A stretch of DNA of 10,841 bases from an uncultured Nocardiopsis sp. (GTDB lineage: Bacteria; Actinomycetota; Actinomycetes; Streptosporangiales; Streptosporangiaceae), in the NCBI GenBank assembly GCA_937957845.1, contig CALGOD010000595.1, positions 1 to 10,841 of the forward strand, given 5' to 3'. A program made the position numbers and the translations under genes. Positions 1 through 6,833 of this stretch are shown piece by piece. The stretch's first letter is position 1, and every line of letters starts with the position of its first letter. The notes under the pieces were generated by a model. The model saw only the letters and a program-made list of their open reading frames with translations. It was not told the DNA's origin and searched no databases.

Positions 1-1103
1 GTCCATCCCCGCTCGGCGATCTCTCCGGAGCGGAGGCATGCCACGCGATGGGGCTCGCTTCCGCGTCCCCGCCCGCCCACGGCCCCTCCCTGACCGCTGC
101 CGCCCAAGGACCCGGCTCCGGGCTCCAGGAGCTCGGGTTCGGCCTCGTCGCACTCGGGCAGGGCGAGGGGGCAGCGCGGTGCGAACGGACAACCGGGCGG
201 CAGGTTCGACGGTGAGGGCGGGGCGCCCTCGACGGGGACCAACGCCCCCTGAGACTCCAGGTCCACGCGGGGCACGGCGCCGAGCAGGCCCACGGTGTAG
301 GGCATGCGGCTGCGGTGGTAGACGTCGTCGACATCGCCGATCTCCACCGCACGACCCGCGTACATGACCAGGACCCGGTCGACGAATCCGGCCACGACCC
401 CGAGGTCGTGGGTGATCATCACGACGGCGGCGCCGGTCCTGCGGCGGGCGGTGCGCAGCAGCTCGAGGATCTGTGCCTGGACGGTGACGTCGAGGGCCGT
501 GGTGGGCTCGTCGCAGATGATGACGTCGGGGTCGTTGGCCATCGCCATGGCGATCATCACGCGCTGGCGCATACCGCCGGAGAATTCGTGGGGGAAGGAG
601 CGGTAGCGCTGTTCGGCGTGGGGGATGCCGACCAGGTCGAGCAGTTCGACGGCGCGGGCCCTGGCCCCGGCCTTGGAGGTCCTCGGTTCGTGGGTCAGGA
701 CGGCCTCGGCCAGTTGGTCGCCGACGGTGTAGACGGGGGTGAGCCCCGACAGTGGGTCCTGGAAGACCATGGAGATGACCCTGCCGCGTTTGCGGGCCAT
801 GGTGCGCTCGTCCAAGCCCAGGATCTCCTCGCCGTGCAGACGCACCGATCCGGTGACCTCGGCGTGGTCGGGCAGCAGACCCATGGCCGCCATGGCGGAG
901 ACGGACTTGCCCGAGCCGGACTCCCCGACGATGCCCAGTACCTCACCGCGGCGCACGGTGTAGCCGAGTCCGCGCACGGCGCGCACGTCCGGGTCGCCGT
1001 TCCTGCCGGGGAAGGTGACGGTGAGGTCGGTGACCTCCAGGACGGGGGTGTTTTCGACACGACCGTGGGAGGAGGCTCGGGTCACGACGGTTTCGGTGCT
1101 CAT
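1..1103 (-). CDS. Oligopeptide/dipeptide ABC transporter ATP-binding protein, OppD/DppD type (C-terminus cut by window edge)
   Basis: Cytoplasmic ATPase subunit that powers peptide (or nickel/oligosaccharide-type) import with the two permeases encoded just upstream. The frame is open from the ATG at 1103 to the left edge, giving 367 complete codons. Visible motifs are Walker A GESGSGKS (residues 60-67), Q-loop Gln115, signature FSGGMRQR (174-181), Walker B VIICDEP (194-200) and switch His232. A C-terminal oligopeptide-transporter domain carries PGCPFAPRCP (303-312) plus Cys318 and Cys356. Four such cysteines hold a [4Fe-4S] cluster in related mycobacterial peptide importers; that role here is inferred. 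A Gly-rich insert (about 328-350) separates the last two cysteines. The start overlaps the OppC-like stop as ATGA, which indicates translational coupling. The substrate cannot be read from the sequence. The gene is nearly complete, since the family normally ends soon after the last Cys. Confidence 0.95.
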   Translation of the reverse strand, partial: MSTETVVTRASSHGRVENTPVLEVTDLTVTFPGRNGDPDVRAVRGLGYTVRRGEVLGIVGESGSGKSVSAMAAMGLLPDHAEVTGSVRLHGEEILGLDERTMARKRGRVISMVFQDPLSGLTPVYTVGDQLAEAVLTHEPRTSKAGARARAVELLDLVGIPHAEQRYRSFPHEFSGGMRQRVMIAMAMANDPDVIICDEPTTALDVTVQAQILELLRTARRRTGAAVVMITHDLGVVAGFVDRVLVMYAGRAVEIGDVDDVYHRSRMPYTVGLLGAVPRVDLESQGALVPVEGAPPSPSNLPPGCPFAPRCPLALPECDEAEPELLEPGAGSLGGSGQGGAVGGRGRGSEPHRVACLRSGEIAERGW

Positions 1104-2029
1104 GTGCGTATCTCCCCCGGAGAGCGGCGCGTTCTGGAGTACGGGTCGAGGGCGTCGCGCAGTCCGTCCCCGATCATGTTGACCGCGAGCACCATCAGCA
1201 CCAGCAGGGCCGTGGGGAAGGCGAACATCCAGGGGGCGGTGGTGGCGAACGGGGCTCCGGCGGCGATGACCACGCCGAGACTGATGTCGGGCGGCCGCAC
1301 CCCCAGGCCGAAGTAACTGAGCGCGGTCTCGCCGATGACGGCCGTGCTGACCATGATCGTGGCGTCCGCGATGAGCAGGGACGACATGTTCGGCAGGATG
1401 TGGCGCAGGATGATCCTGTGCGGGGGCACCCCCATGAAGCGGGCGGCGTGGACGTACTCGCGTTCGCGCAGGGAGATGGTCAGACCACGGACCATCTTGG
1501 AGGTGACCATCCAACTGAAGGCGGCGAGCAGGACGACGAGGACGAGCCAACCGCCCCGACCGGCGAAGTGCCTGGACAGGATGGCCAGGATGACGAAGTT
1601 GGGCAGGACCAGCGCCAGGTCGGCGGTCCACATCAGGGCCCTGTCCGTCATCTTGCCGAGATAACCGGCGAAGGCACCGACGAGAGCGGCCGCCCCCGTG
1701 GAGACCAGGGCGACCAGCAGGCCGATGAGGAGGGACTTGCGCAGGCCGGCGGTGGCCTGGGTGAAGATGTCCTGACCGGTGCGGTTGGTGCCCATCCAGT
1801 GTTCGACGGACGGCCCTTCGAGCACGGCCGAGAAGTCGCGCCGGCCCACTTCCCATCCGCTGACGAGCGGACCGACGAGGGCCAGGAGCGCCAGTAGGGC
1901 GAGCAGGGCCAGACCGATGATGACGCGTCGGGTGCCCAGGAGCCGGCGGAGCACGTCCCTGAGCCGGTCGGGGGTCGGGGGCACGGACGGCGCCTCGGCG
2001 GGCTCCGTGTTCCTCTCGATCGTGCTCAT
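1100..2029 (-). CDS. Peptide-type ABC transporter permease, OppC/DppC family
   Basis: Inner-membrane permease, 309 residues, the usual length for the OppC/DppC half of a peptide importer. After a hydrophilic N-terminus (1-32) comes a strongly hydrophobic helix (about 34-56). It is followed by the family's MGTNRTGQDIF motif (79-89), the OppC counterpart of the usual GTDxxGRD sequence. More membrane segments lie near 99-123, 134-151, 160-176, 217-233 and 268-290. The EAA coupling loop that contacts the ATPase is at about 190-214 (EYVHAARFMG then ILRHILPN). The ATG at 2029 has GGAGAA eight bases upstream. It follows the OppB-like gene after 70 bases and overlaps the ATPase start by four. Assignment to the family is secure; opp versus dpp or nickel subtype is not resolvable. 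Confidence 0.95.
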   Translation of the reverse strand: MSTIERNTEPAEAPSVPPTPDRLRDVLRRLLGTRRVIIGLALLALLALLALVGPLVSGWEVGRRDFSAVLEGPSVEHWMGTNRTGQDIFTQATAGLRKSLLIGLLVALVSTGAAALVGAFAGYLGKMTDRALMWTADLALVLPNFVILAILSRHFAGRGGWLVLVVLLAAFSWMVTSKMVRGLTISLREREYVHAARFMGVPPHRIILRHILPNMSSLLIADATIMVSTAVIGETALSYFGLGVRPPDISLGVVIAAGAPFATTAPWMFAFPTALLVLMVLAVNMIGDGLRDALDPYSRTRRSPGEIRT

Positions 2030-2099
2030 GAGGCGTTCTCCAACGACGGTGGTGCGGTCGGGCGCGATGGAACATCGCGGTCGGTGGCGGGGTTCGCTG

Positions 2100-3080
2100 T
2101 CACACCCGCACCCTCGGGTCCAGCCAGGCGTGGAGGACGTCGGAGAGGAAGGAGGCCGTCATGACGGTGATCGCCATGAACCACGAGACGGCCGCGACCA
2201 CGTGGACGTCGTGGCGGAAGATCGAGTCGATCAGCCAGGCCCCCATGCCGTGCCAGCCGTAGATCTTCTCCGTGAAGGTCGCCCCCGACACCAGGGCACC
2301 GAAGGTGAAGGTGAAGTAGGTGATGGTGGGGATCAGGGCCGTGCGCAGTGCGTGCCTGAACAGGGCCCTTCCTCGGGTGAGTCCCTTGGCCATGGCGGTG
2401 CGCACGAAGTCGGCGCCGAGCACGTCCAGCATCATGTTGCGCTGGTAGCGGGCGAAGGCGGCGAAGAGCGCGACGGCCAGCACGATGGTGGGCAGCAGGG
2501 CGTGGTGGATCCGGTTGCCCCACAGTTGCCACCACGTTCCGTCGAAACCGGCCGAGTACTCGCCGGAGTAGCGCAACAGCTGGAATCCGAGTCCGTCGTT
2601 GACCGCGACGGCCAGGACCTGCACGACGATCGCGACGACGACCGTGGGCACGGACAACACCAGGAAGGAGACCGCCGTGGCCGCCTTGTCGAATCTTCGG
2701 TACTGGCGTACCGCGGCGTAGGCGCCGACGGCGATGCCCATGACACCGCCGAGGAGGGTCGCGACGGTGATCAGGCGTAGGGTCACGCCCGCCTTCAGCC
2801 ACATCTGGTCGGCGACGTCGCGGCCCTGGATGGTCTTGCCGAAATCACCTTGGACCACACCGGTGACCCATGTGGCGTAGCGCTGGGCGAGGGGGGTCCG
2901 GTCGTTGAGGTCGAGCGCGTCCAGCTGGGCGTTGATCGCCTCCGGGGTGGGCGGCGGCTGCATCCGCTCGAAGTAGTCGCGCGGATGCAGGCTGGTCGCG
3001 GCGAGCAGGTAGGCGAAGCTCGTCGCGAGGAAGACCAACACGACGTGGTTCAGCAGCCGTCTGGCCAGGAACTTACTCAC
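2100..3080 (-). CDS. Peptide-type ABC transporter permease, OppB/DppB family
   Basis: Inner-membrane permease, 326 residues, partner of the OppC-like protein in one importer. The N-terminus has the family pattern: a short basic start (FLARRLLNHVVLVFLATSF) leading straight into the first membrane helix (about 12-29), then a periplasmic loop with GDFGKTIQGRDV (78-89). Further helices are near 101-124, 137-160, 194-212, 247-265 and 297-316. The EAA loop is at about 224-254 (DFVRTAMAKGL then FRHALRTALIP). The protein ends DPRVRV, the typical OppB C-terminus. The start is GTG at 3080, with GGAGAGAG about five bases upstream. It is the first visible gene of the operon; its candidate promoter is at 3323-3351, leaving a leader of roughly 235 bases. 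The binding-protein gene that usually accompanies these genes is not in the window. Confidence 0.95.
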   Translation of the reverse strand: MSKFLARRLLNHVVLVFLATSFAYLLAATSLHPRDYFERMQPPPTPEAINAQLDALDLNDRTPLAQRYATWVTGVVQGDFGKTIQGRDVADQMWLKAGVTLRLITVATLLGGVMGIAVGAYAAVRQYRRFDKAATAVSFLVLSVPTVVVAIVVQVLAVAVNDGLGFQLLRYSGEYSAGFDGTWWQLWGNRIHHALLPTIVLAVALFAAFARYQRNMMLDVLGADFVRTAMAKGLTRGRALFRHALRTALIPTITYFTFTFGALVSGATFTEKIYGWHGMGAWLIDSIFRHDVHVVAAVSWFMAITVMTASFLSDVLHAWLDPRVRV

Positions 3081-3322
3081 AGCTCTCTCCGCACCTCACA
3101 GCCGAATCCGCCGTTGGTCCCGTTCGTGCACGGCCCTCGCCCGGTTCCGCCCGTGGCCGCGGTCCGAAGTGCCCCAGGGGCGTGTCGGCGGACGTCACCG
3201 ATGCCGGGACTTCATCACTTCACGACCACGGCGAGCGGCTCTTCGCGGCGCCCCGAGAACTTTTTCATCCGACTACGTTCCGTGACAGCAATGCCATGAG
3301 CCTGCGGCAATTCAGACACTTG

Positions 3323-3351
3323 AAGGTAACCACTACATCAAGAAAAGACAA
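3323..3351 (-). promoter_or_regulatory. Candidate promoter of the importer operon (-35 TTGTCT, 17-base spacer, -10 TACCTT)
   Basis: On the minus strand TTGTCT (3351-3346) and TACCTT (3328-3323) are separated by 17 bases. This fits the housekeeping actinobacterial pattern TTGac-N16-18-TAnnnT. It points at the OppB-like gene 243 bases downstream and sits in the AT-rich part of the gap. This is a match by eye, with no transcription data behind it. Confidence 0.45.
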
Positions 3352-3368
3352 CGCCACTCAACTGGCGT
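3351..3368. promoter_or_regulatory. Perfect inverted repeat ACGCCA-N6-TGGCGT, candidate operator
   Basis: Six-base arms ACGCCA (3351-3356) and TGGCGT (3363-3368) with a six-base centre. The repeat abuts and shares one base with the candidate -35 box of the importer promoter. That is a usual place for a dimeric regulator to act. No regulator gene is nearby, so which protein would bind is unknown. Confidence 0.4.
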
Positions 3369-3560
3369 GCAACTATGGATAATTTGTCCTGTTCTGCACT
3401 CAGGAAATGACTTCAGCCCGAACAGAGCCCAGGGCCTGAGCTGGAGCAACAAGGTGATTCAAGGGAAATGACCCCTTTTCCCGTCATGCACAAAGACACA
3501 CCTTTCAGGGGCGCTCTCGCGGGAACCATTGCGGCGGGAACACAACAAAGAAGATTTTTC

Positions 3561-3589
3561 GGACAGGGGGATCACAGAATCCCTTATCC
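3561..3589 (-). terminator. Weak terminator-like hairpin downstream of the MftF-like gene
   Basis: On the minus strand GGATA pairs with TGTCC (one G-U pair), and inside it GGGAT pairs with ATCCC across a TCTGTG loop. The hairpin lies about 80 bases after the stop at 3667. It is followed by GAAAAATCTTCTTTG rather than a clean T run. The stem is short, so this is a tentative call. Confidence 0.3.
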
Positions 3590-3666
3590 AACAAAACGAA
3601 ACTTCCAAGAGTGCCCTTCCGATCTCTCCCGTACGCTCACCCGCGGCCACGGAAAACCCGGGGCGG

Positions 3667-5235
3667 TCACGGAAGTCGTCGGCCCGGCCCCCTCCCCGGA
3701 ACACCTCGGCCTTCCCCGGATCCACCGGAGGGAGTCGTATCGGACACCGACCTGATCCGGGGCAACAGGGGCGCCGGGGTCCGCGCGCGTACCGCGCCCC
3801 ACCAGGTCCCCAGGGAACGGGCCGCGTCACCCGCCATGCCCAGGACGGTCCAGGTCACCGGACCGGTCAACGCCGTTCCCCTGTCCCGGTGCCAGGCCAT
3901 GACGTGCGGCAGGGTCAGGGCCGCACCCGCGACCACGGCGATCCGGCCCGCACGCTTCGCGTTCTCCCCGGATCCTCTCCCGCGGCGGCGGGCGATCGCG
4001 CCGCCCACCGCCGCCGCCGCGGCGAGCGGCCACCACGAGGTACGCACCGCGTGCGTTCCCGCGCGCACGGTGTGCACCAGGTCCAGAGCCGCCATCCGCG
4101 CCGTCTCGGGCAACGGAATCCGCTCCTGGGACAGGAGCTCGCCGGCCACCGACACGCCTCCCAACACACCGGCCACCAGCGCGGCGCCAGGGCGTCCGGT
4201 CACGGCCAGGGCGAGGCCGACCACCCCGGCCAGGGGCAGCTCGGGACCGGCCTGGCGTTGCCCGTGGCGACGGGCGAGCGGAGCGGCGAGCGCTCCCGCG
4301 GTGAAGCTGTCACTCAGGTAGTCGACCACGTCCGTGGTCGGTGGCACCCAGACCCGGGAACGGGGCTCGTAACGCACCGACCATCCCTGGTCCACCATTC
4401 GCCACAGCAGGTCCAGTGCGGGGGCCTCCTCCCACCCGGGTTCCAGGTCGGCGACGATACGGCGGACCACCAGGGCCGGGACGGGCCTCAGCGGGTCGGT
4501 GAACCCGCCGGCCGCTCCCGGTCGCCGTTGCCAGGGTCGGGAGTGCCCCCAGGGCAGAACCGGCGCGGGGTCGCCACCGCGGTCGGCACCCGTACCACTG
4601 GCGGCGATGGCGGCCACGGTCATCCGCGCGTGACCAAGACCTGTGGAGCGGTCCGTCAGGACGCGCGGCACCACCGCCATCACCTCGGGATCGTCGAAGT
4701 GCCCCAGAGCGGTGTCCAGCCACCCGGCGGAGGGACGTGTGCCCGCCTCGACGAGGGCGACGAGGTCGGCCGAGCACGCACGCAATGCCGCGGTCATCGC
4801 CTCGGCGCCCCCGTTCGGCCCCAAAACGACGCGGGCTCCACGGCGGCGTGCGGCCCAGGCCCCCGCGCCGGTGGCCCCGACCACCACCGTCCGCGCCTTC
4901 GGATGGTGGTCCGCCAGATGGTCCAAGGTGGTGGTCAGAGCGTGGTGCCCCGTCCTCCCCACCACGGCCACCTCGACGGTGTGATCGGGGGCGAGCGGCC
5001 GAGGGCGGGGGTGGGCCAACCCCGCTCTGATCAGGGCCCGGGCGAGCAGGCCCTCCTCCGTTCCCCTCGGCGCGGAACCACTCAGCCAACGGATGAGCGC
5101 GCTGACCTGCTCGGGGGCCAGACGCACCGCCCTCGGGGGGCACCCGCCCACGAGGACGTGACCCTCGTCGGTCAGGCGTACGGCGCGGTCGATCTCGATG
5201 CCGGGACCGGAGGACAGGGGCGGTCGGGAGGACAT
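3667..5235 (-). CDS. mftF: MftF-like glycosyltransferase homologue (mycofactocin system type) with degenerate active-site motifs
   Basis: Membrane-associated family-2 glycosyltransferase homologue, about 522 residues. MftF adds glucose units to mycofactocin in mycobacteria. Family signs (numbered from the ATG at 5235) are the N-terminal IDRAVRL...VLVGGCPPRAVRL (15-39) and AGLAHPRP (71-78). The GT-A core follows (86-290), then YLSDSF...AAPLARRH (306-324) and C-terminal hydrophobic segments (about 335-365, 402-416, 431-445). It closes with GPVT...LGTWWGAVRAR (458-485), as in MftF. The catalytic positions look lost: DDGS becomes VGATG (119-123), the DxD stretch becomes LVEAGTRP (161-168), GEDVDL becomes EEAPALDL (269-276), and the later HDH becomes VPPTT. 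An earlier ATG at 5283 has GGAAAG upstream, but codons between the two are poor in third-position GC and 5235 matches the family N-terminus. It could be a scaffold or pseudoenzyme. No other mycofactocin gene is visible. A weak TAAACT -10 lies at 5301-5306. Confidence 0.8.
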   Translation of the reverse strand: MSSRPPLSSGPGIEIDRAVRLTDEGHVLVGGCPPRAVRLAPEQVSALIRWLSGSAPRGTEEGLLARALIRAGLAHPRPRPLAPDHTVEVAVVGRTGHHALTTTLDHLADHHPKARTVVVGATGAGAWAARRRGARVVLGPNGGAEAMTAALRACSADLVALVEAGTRPSAGWLDTALGHFDDPEVMAVVPRVLTDRSTGLGHARMTVAAIAASGTGADRGGDPAPVLPWGHSRPWQRRPGAAGGFTDPLRPVPALVVRRIVADLEPGWEEAPALDLLWRMVDQGWSVRYEPRSRVWVPPTTDVVDYLSDSFTAGALAAPLARRHGQRQAGPELPLAGVVGLALAVTGRPGAALVAGVLGGVSVAGELLSQERIPLPETARMAALDLVHTVRAGTHAVRTSWWPLAAAAAVGGAIARRRGRGSGENAKRAGRIAVVAGAALTLPHVMAWHRDRGTALTGPVTWTVLGMAGDAARSLGTWWGAVRARTPAPLLPRIRSVSDTTPSGGSGEGRGVPGRGPGRRLP

Positions 5236-5564
5236 CCCCACACCTTGGCCGGTCGGACATGGTGAACGCAAGACCTTGCCCATCACCGGGCTTTCCAAAG
5301 AGTTTACTTAATCGTTATCCATGCTCACAGGCCCCACCAGTTCCGCGACCCGGACGCCACCCCCTCCTGACCAACCGTGTGATCAGACCGGAAACCCCCT
5401 TTAACCAGCTCAGTGAGGGTTATCCTGGCCAGGCGAGGTCGGTCGGGTTCCTGAGGAGGCACGGAGCGTATGCTGAGCGCGAATACGCCCTTCAGTGTCG
5501 TGGGGCGCATCCACAACCAGACATGAGCGACTTCTTCGGCCCGCTCTCAGGCCCCGTCGACCAC

Positions 5565-5586
5565 GGAGAAGCCCCCGGGCTTCTCC
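5565..5586. terminator. Strong hairpin GGAGAAGCC-CCCG-GGCTTCTCC
   Basis: A nine-base perfect stem with a four-base loop. It looks like the U-tract-less terminators common in actinomycetes. No T run follows on either strand. It lies about 350 bases before the ATPase start, so it could also be part of a structured leader or an attenuator. It is symmetric enough to act on either strand. Confidence 0.4.
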
Positions 5587-5680
5587 CCATCCCCTTGTCG
5601 CCGCCCTCAGACCGTGCGCCTCGCGGCGGACGAACGCATACCTGCTTGTACCAGAGGACCGTGACCGGTGTGAGAACGCG

Positions 5681-5704
5681 CCGTGACCCGCAATGCGGGC
5701 ACGG
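5681..5704. other. Hairpin CCGTG-A-CCCGC / GCGGG-CACGG
   Basis: Ten base pairs in two blocks separated by one bulged A, closing a three-base AAT loop. It lies about 95 bases after the first hairpin and ahead of the ATPase gene. Its function is not known; it may be an mRNA leader structure. Confidence 0.35.
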
Positions 5705-5916
5705 ACGCCTTGCGAGGGCCAGGCGCTTTCGTTGCCATGCCCGCCGCGAACACACGTCCTCGGGGAGTGAGCCCAATGTGTGACACCGCAGCATTCCGCA
5801 GTCCCCCATGCGCGCACCGAGCGCACGATCCCGCCCGCGGGGCCGGTCCCTTGTGGACGGACCCTCTTCAGAGCCCGGCACCGACGTCCACACACCCGCA
5901 ACGTCCGGCGAGTCCC

Positions 5917-6378
5917 ATGCAAGAACGAGCCCCTGACGACATCGACACCACGTGTAGACCCGTACGACGGAGGTTTCCGGGCCTGCCGAGTCAGATCGCC
6001 TATGCGAGGAGGTTCGTCGCCCGTCAACTGGCCGCGTCGCCGGAGCTGACCACGGCGACACTGCTGACCAGCGAACTGGCCACGAACGCCATCACCCACA
6101 GTGCCTCGGGCATGGCCACCGGCAAGTTCGAGGTGTGCGTCCAGGTGGCGCCCGGGTGGGCGCGGGTGGAGGTACGGGATCTGGGCAACCTGGCAGAGAA
6201 GCCCGAGCCCCAGAACCGGGACCCCTACGACACGGCGGAACACGGTCGGGGCCTGGATCTGGTGGAGGCGCTCTCCAGCAAGTGGGGAACCGAACGACGC
6301 GGCGACGGCATGGGCAGGAAGGTCTGGTTCGAACTGGTCTGGGAGCGCGGTGGCGACCCGGCGGCGGACACGCACTGA
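5917..6378 (+). CDS. GHKL (HATPase_c) ATP-binding protein, SpoIIAB/RsbW anti-sigma-like
   Basis: Cytoplasmic ATP-binding protein of the family that includes serine kinases acting as anti-sigma factors; 153 residues from the ATG at 5917, a normal family length. The N box is ELATNAITHS (53-62, with Glu53, Asn57 and His61). The G1 box is VRDLG (86-90, Asp88 and Gly90) and the G2 box is EHGRGLDLV (108-116). The preceding helix FVARQLAAS (33-41) and the closing strand KVWFELVWE (135-143) fit the fold. The frame is open further upstream: an ATG at 5776 has a better ribosome site (GGGGAG) and would add 47 Pro-rich residues. I prefer 5917 because the added codons have low third-position GC and the family is short. 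The sigma factor at 6935-7876 is a possible target. No STAS-domain antagonist is visible. Many actinomycetes carry dozens of such ATPases, so the pairing is inferred. Confidence 0.9.
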   Translation: MQERAPDDIDTTCRPVRRRFPGLPSQIAYARRFVARQLAASPELTTATLLTSELATNAITHSASGMATGKFEVCVQVAPGWARVEVRDLGNLAEKPEPQNRDPYDTAEHGRGLDLVEALSSKWGTERRGDGMGRKVWFELVWERGGDPAADTH

Positions 6379-6411
6379 GGAAGAGGCGCTCCTCCGCGGG
6401 CCGACCTCGCG

Positions 6412-6430
6412 GGGGACGATGGCCGTCCCC
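6412..6430 (+). terminator. Terminator-like hairpin GGGGACG-ATGGC-CGTCCCC
   Basis: A seven-base perfect GC-rich stem with a five-base loop, 33 bases after the ATPase stop. No T run follows, as is usual in high-GC actinomycetes. It sits in the 117-base gap between two convergent genes. Confidence 0.55.
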
Positions 6431-6449
6431 GAATGCCGTGGCGGAGTGT

Positions 6450-6466
6450 GGACACACCGTGTGTCC
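6450..6466. terminator. Perfect odd palindrome GGACACA-CCG-TGTGTCC, likely bidirectional terminator
   Basis: Eight-base arms around one central base, which folds as a seven-base stem with a three-base loop. It lies between the convergent ATPase and 57-residue genes, 29 bases past the stop of the latter. It could therefore end both transcripts. A protein-binding palindrome is the alternative reading. Confidence 0.5.
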
Positions 6467-6495
6467 TCCCCGCCCTGGGCGGACGTGGGACCTGT

Positions 6496-6669
6496 CTACT
6501 CCTCGGTGACGGCCGTCGATGGCGCGCCGTCGTCCTCGCCGTCCTCGGCGGGTGCGGGCAGCCGGTAGCGCTCGTAGAGCCGCCGCGCGTAGTCCTTGGC
6601 CTCCTGGGAGGGTTCGCCGCCCAACTCGGCGCGGACCAGGTCTTCGAGGCTCTTGTTCGTTTCGTTCAT
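6496..6669 (-). CDS. Small acidic hypothetical protein, 57 residues
   Basis: Not a family I recognise. The coding call rests on third-position composition: about 52 of 57 codons end in G or C, like the window's secure genes and unlike its non-coding stretches. The first part is helical and amphipathic (SLEDLVRAELGG, 7-18; EAKDYARRLYERYRL, 23-37). The tail is acidic and Pro/Ala-rich (38-57), with no signal peptide, membrane segment or cysteine. The ATG at 6669 is chosen because codons upstream of it lose the GC-rich pattern. It has no Shine-Dalgarno sequence: the bases before it are CTGCCTCCC, and a palindrome sits just upstream. It lies between the ATPase and the sigma factor genes, so a regulatory role is possible, but nothing in the sequence proves one. 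Confidence 0.7.
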   Translation of the reverse strand: MNETNKSLEDLVRAELGGEPSQEAKDYARRLYERYRLPAPAEDGEDDGAPSTAVTEE

Positions 6670-6673
6670 GGGA

Positions 6674-6684
6674 GGCAGACTGCC
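6674..6684. promoter_or_regulatory. Palindrome GGCAG-A-CTGCC just upstream of the 57-residue gene
   Basis: Five-base perfect arms around one base, ending four bases before the start codon at 6669. A bound protein or an mRNA hairpin here could block translation or transcription of the small gene. A short perfect repeat in GC-rich DNA can arise by chance, so confidence is low. Confidence 0.3.
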
Positions 6685-6833
6685 TGGAGTGCGTGGATAG
6701 CACAAATCGCCGCTCCGGCGACGAAGAGATATCAGGCCTGCTTCCCGAGGCGACGACGGAGCGCAGAACCCGTGGCGCCGGGCCTCGCGTACCGCGCGGA
6801 CCCATGCTCCGATCGGAGTCGGCCCCGACGAGC

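Larger units (their letters stand above)
3081..3666. other. Intergenic region, 586 bases, with an AT-rich core (about 3250-3610)
   Basis: No frame here shows the near-saturated third-position GC of the neighbouring genes, so I call no protein. The part from about 3300 to 3610 is far richer in A and T than the rest of the window. It contains the candidate importer promoter, an inverted repeat at 3351-3368 and a weak terminator-like hairpin for the upstream glycosyltransferase gene (3561-3589). A second small inverted repeat, GGGAAA-N8-TTTCCC, is at 3463-3482. The 3081-3316 part would be the untranslated leader of the importer mRNA; I recognise no riboswitch in it. Confidence 0.6.
5236..5916. 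other. Non-coding stretch, about 680 bases, with strong hairpins and short overlapping ORFs
   Basis: This region separates the two divergent genes for the glycosyltransferase and the ATPase. In the parts tested, codon-position composition is flat (about 68/65/74% GC over 5523-5783), unlike the neighbouring genes, so I call no protein. It holds an AT-rich patch at 5295-5325 next to the glycosyltransferase start. A 10-bp palindrome CCTGGCCAGG (5424-5433) overlaps a possible plus-strand -10 TATCCT (5421-5426), whose -35 is weak. Two hairpins lie at 5565-5586 and 5681-5704. Short plus-strand ORFs at 5470-5526 (18 residues, GAGGAGG upstream) and 5523-5783 (86 residues) run into the ATPase reading frame. 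The stretch may be a long regulated leader. Confidence 0.5.

Noticed and set aside
315..1316. Long plus-strand open frame opposite the ATPase and OppC-like genes
   Set aside because: It is a shadow of the minus-strand genes: low-complexity Gly/Asp/His-rich translation with no recognisable domain. Such antisense frames are expected in high-GC DNA.
3265..3297. 10-residue minus-strand ORF (MALLSRNVVG) in the importer leader
   Set aside because: It is very short, has no convincing ribosome site, and shows no amino-acid bias suggesting attenuation.
5492..5760. Minus-strand frame with a zinc-ribbon-like stretch (RRPCPHCGSRRVLTPVTVLW)
   Set aside because: Only one CxxC is followed by no matching second knuckle. 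There is no good start codon, third-position GC is only about 72%, and the CPHCG codons fall on a hairpin (5681-5704). It is probably a chance translation, though a homology search could revive it.
5523..5783. Plus-strand 86-residue ORF chained by overlaps to the ATPase
   Set aside because: GC at the three codon positions is nearly flat (about 68/65/74%), unlike real genes here. It is kept only as part of the leader observation.
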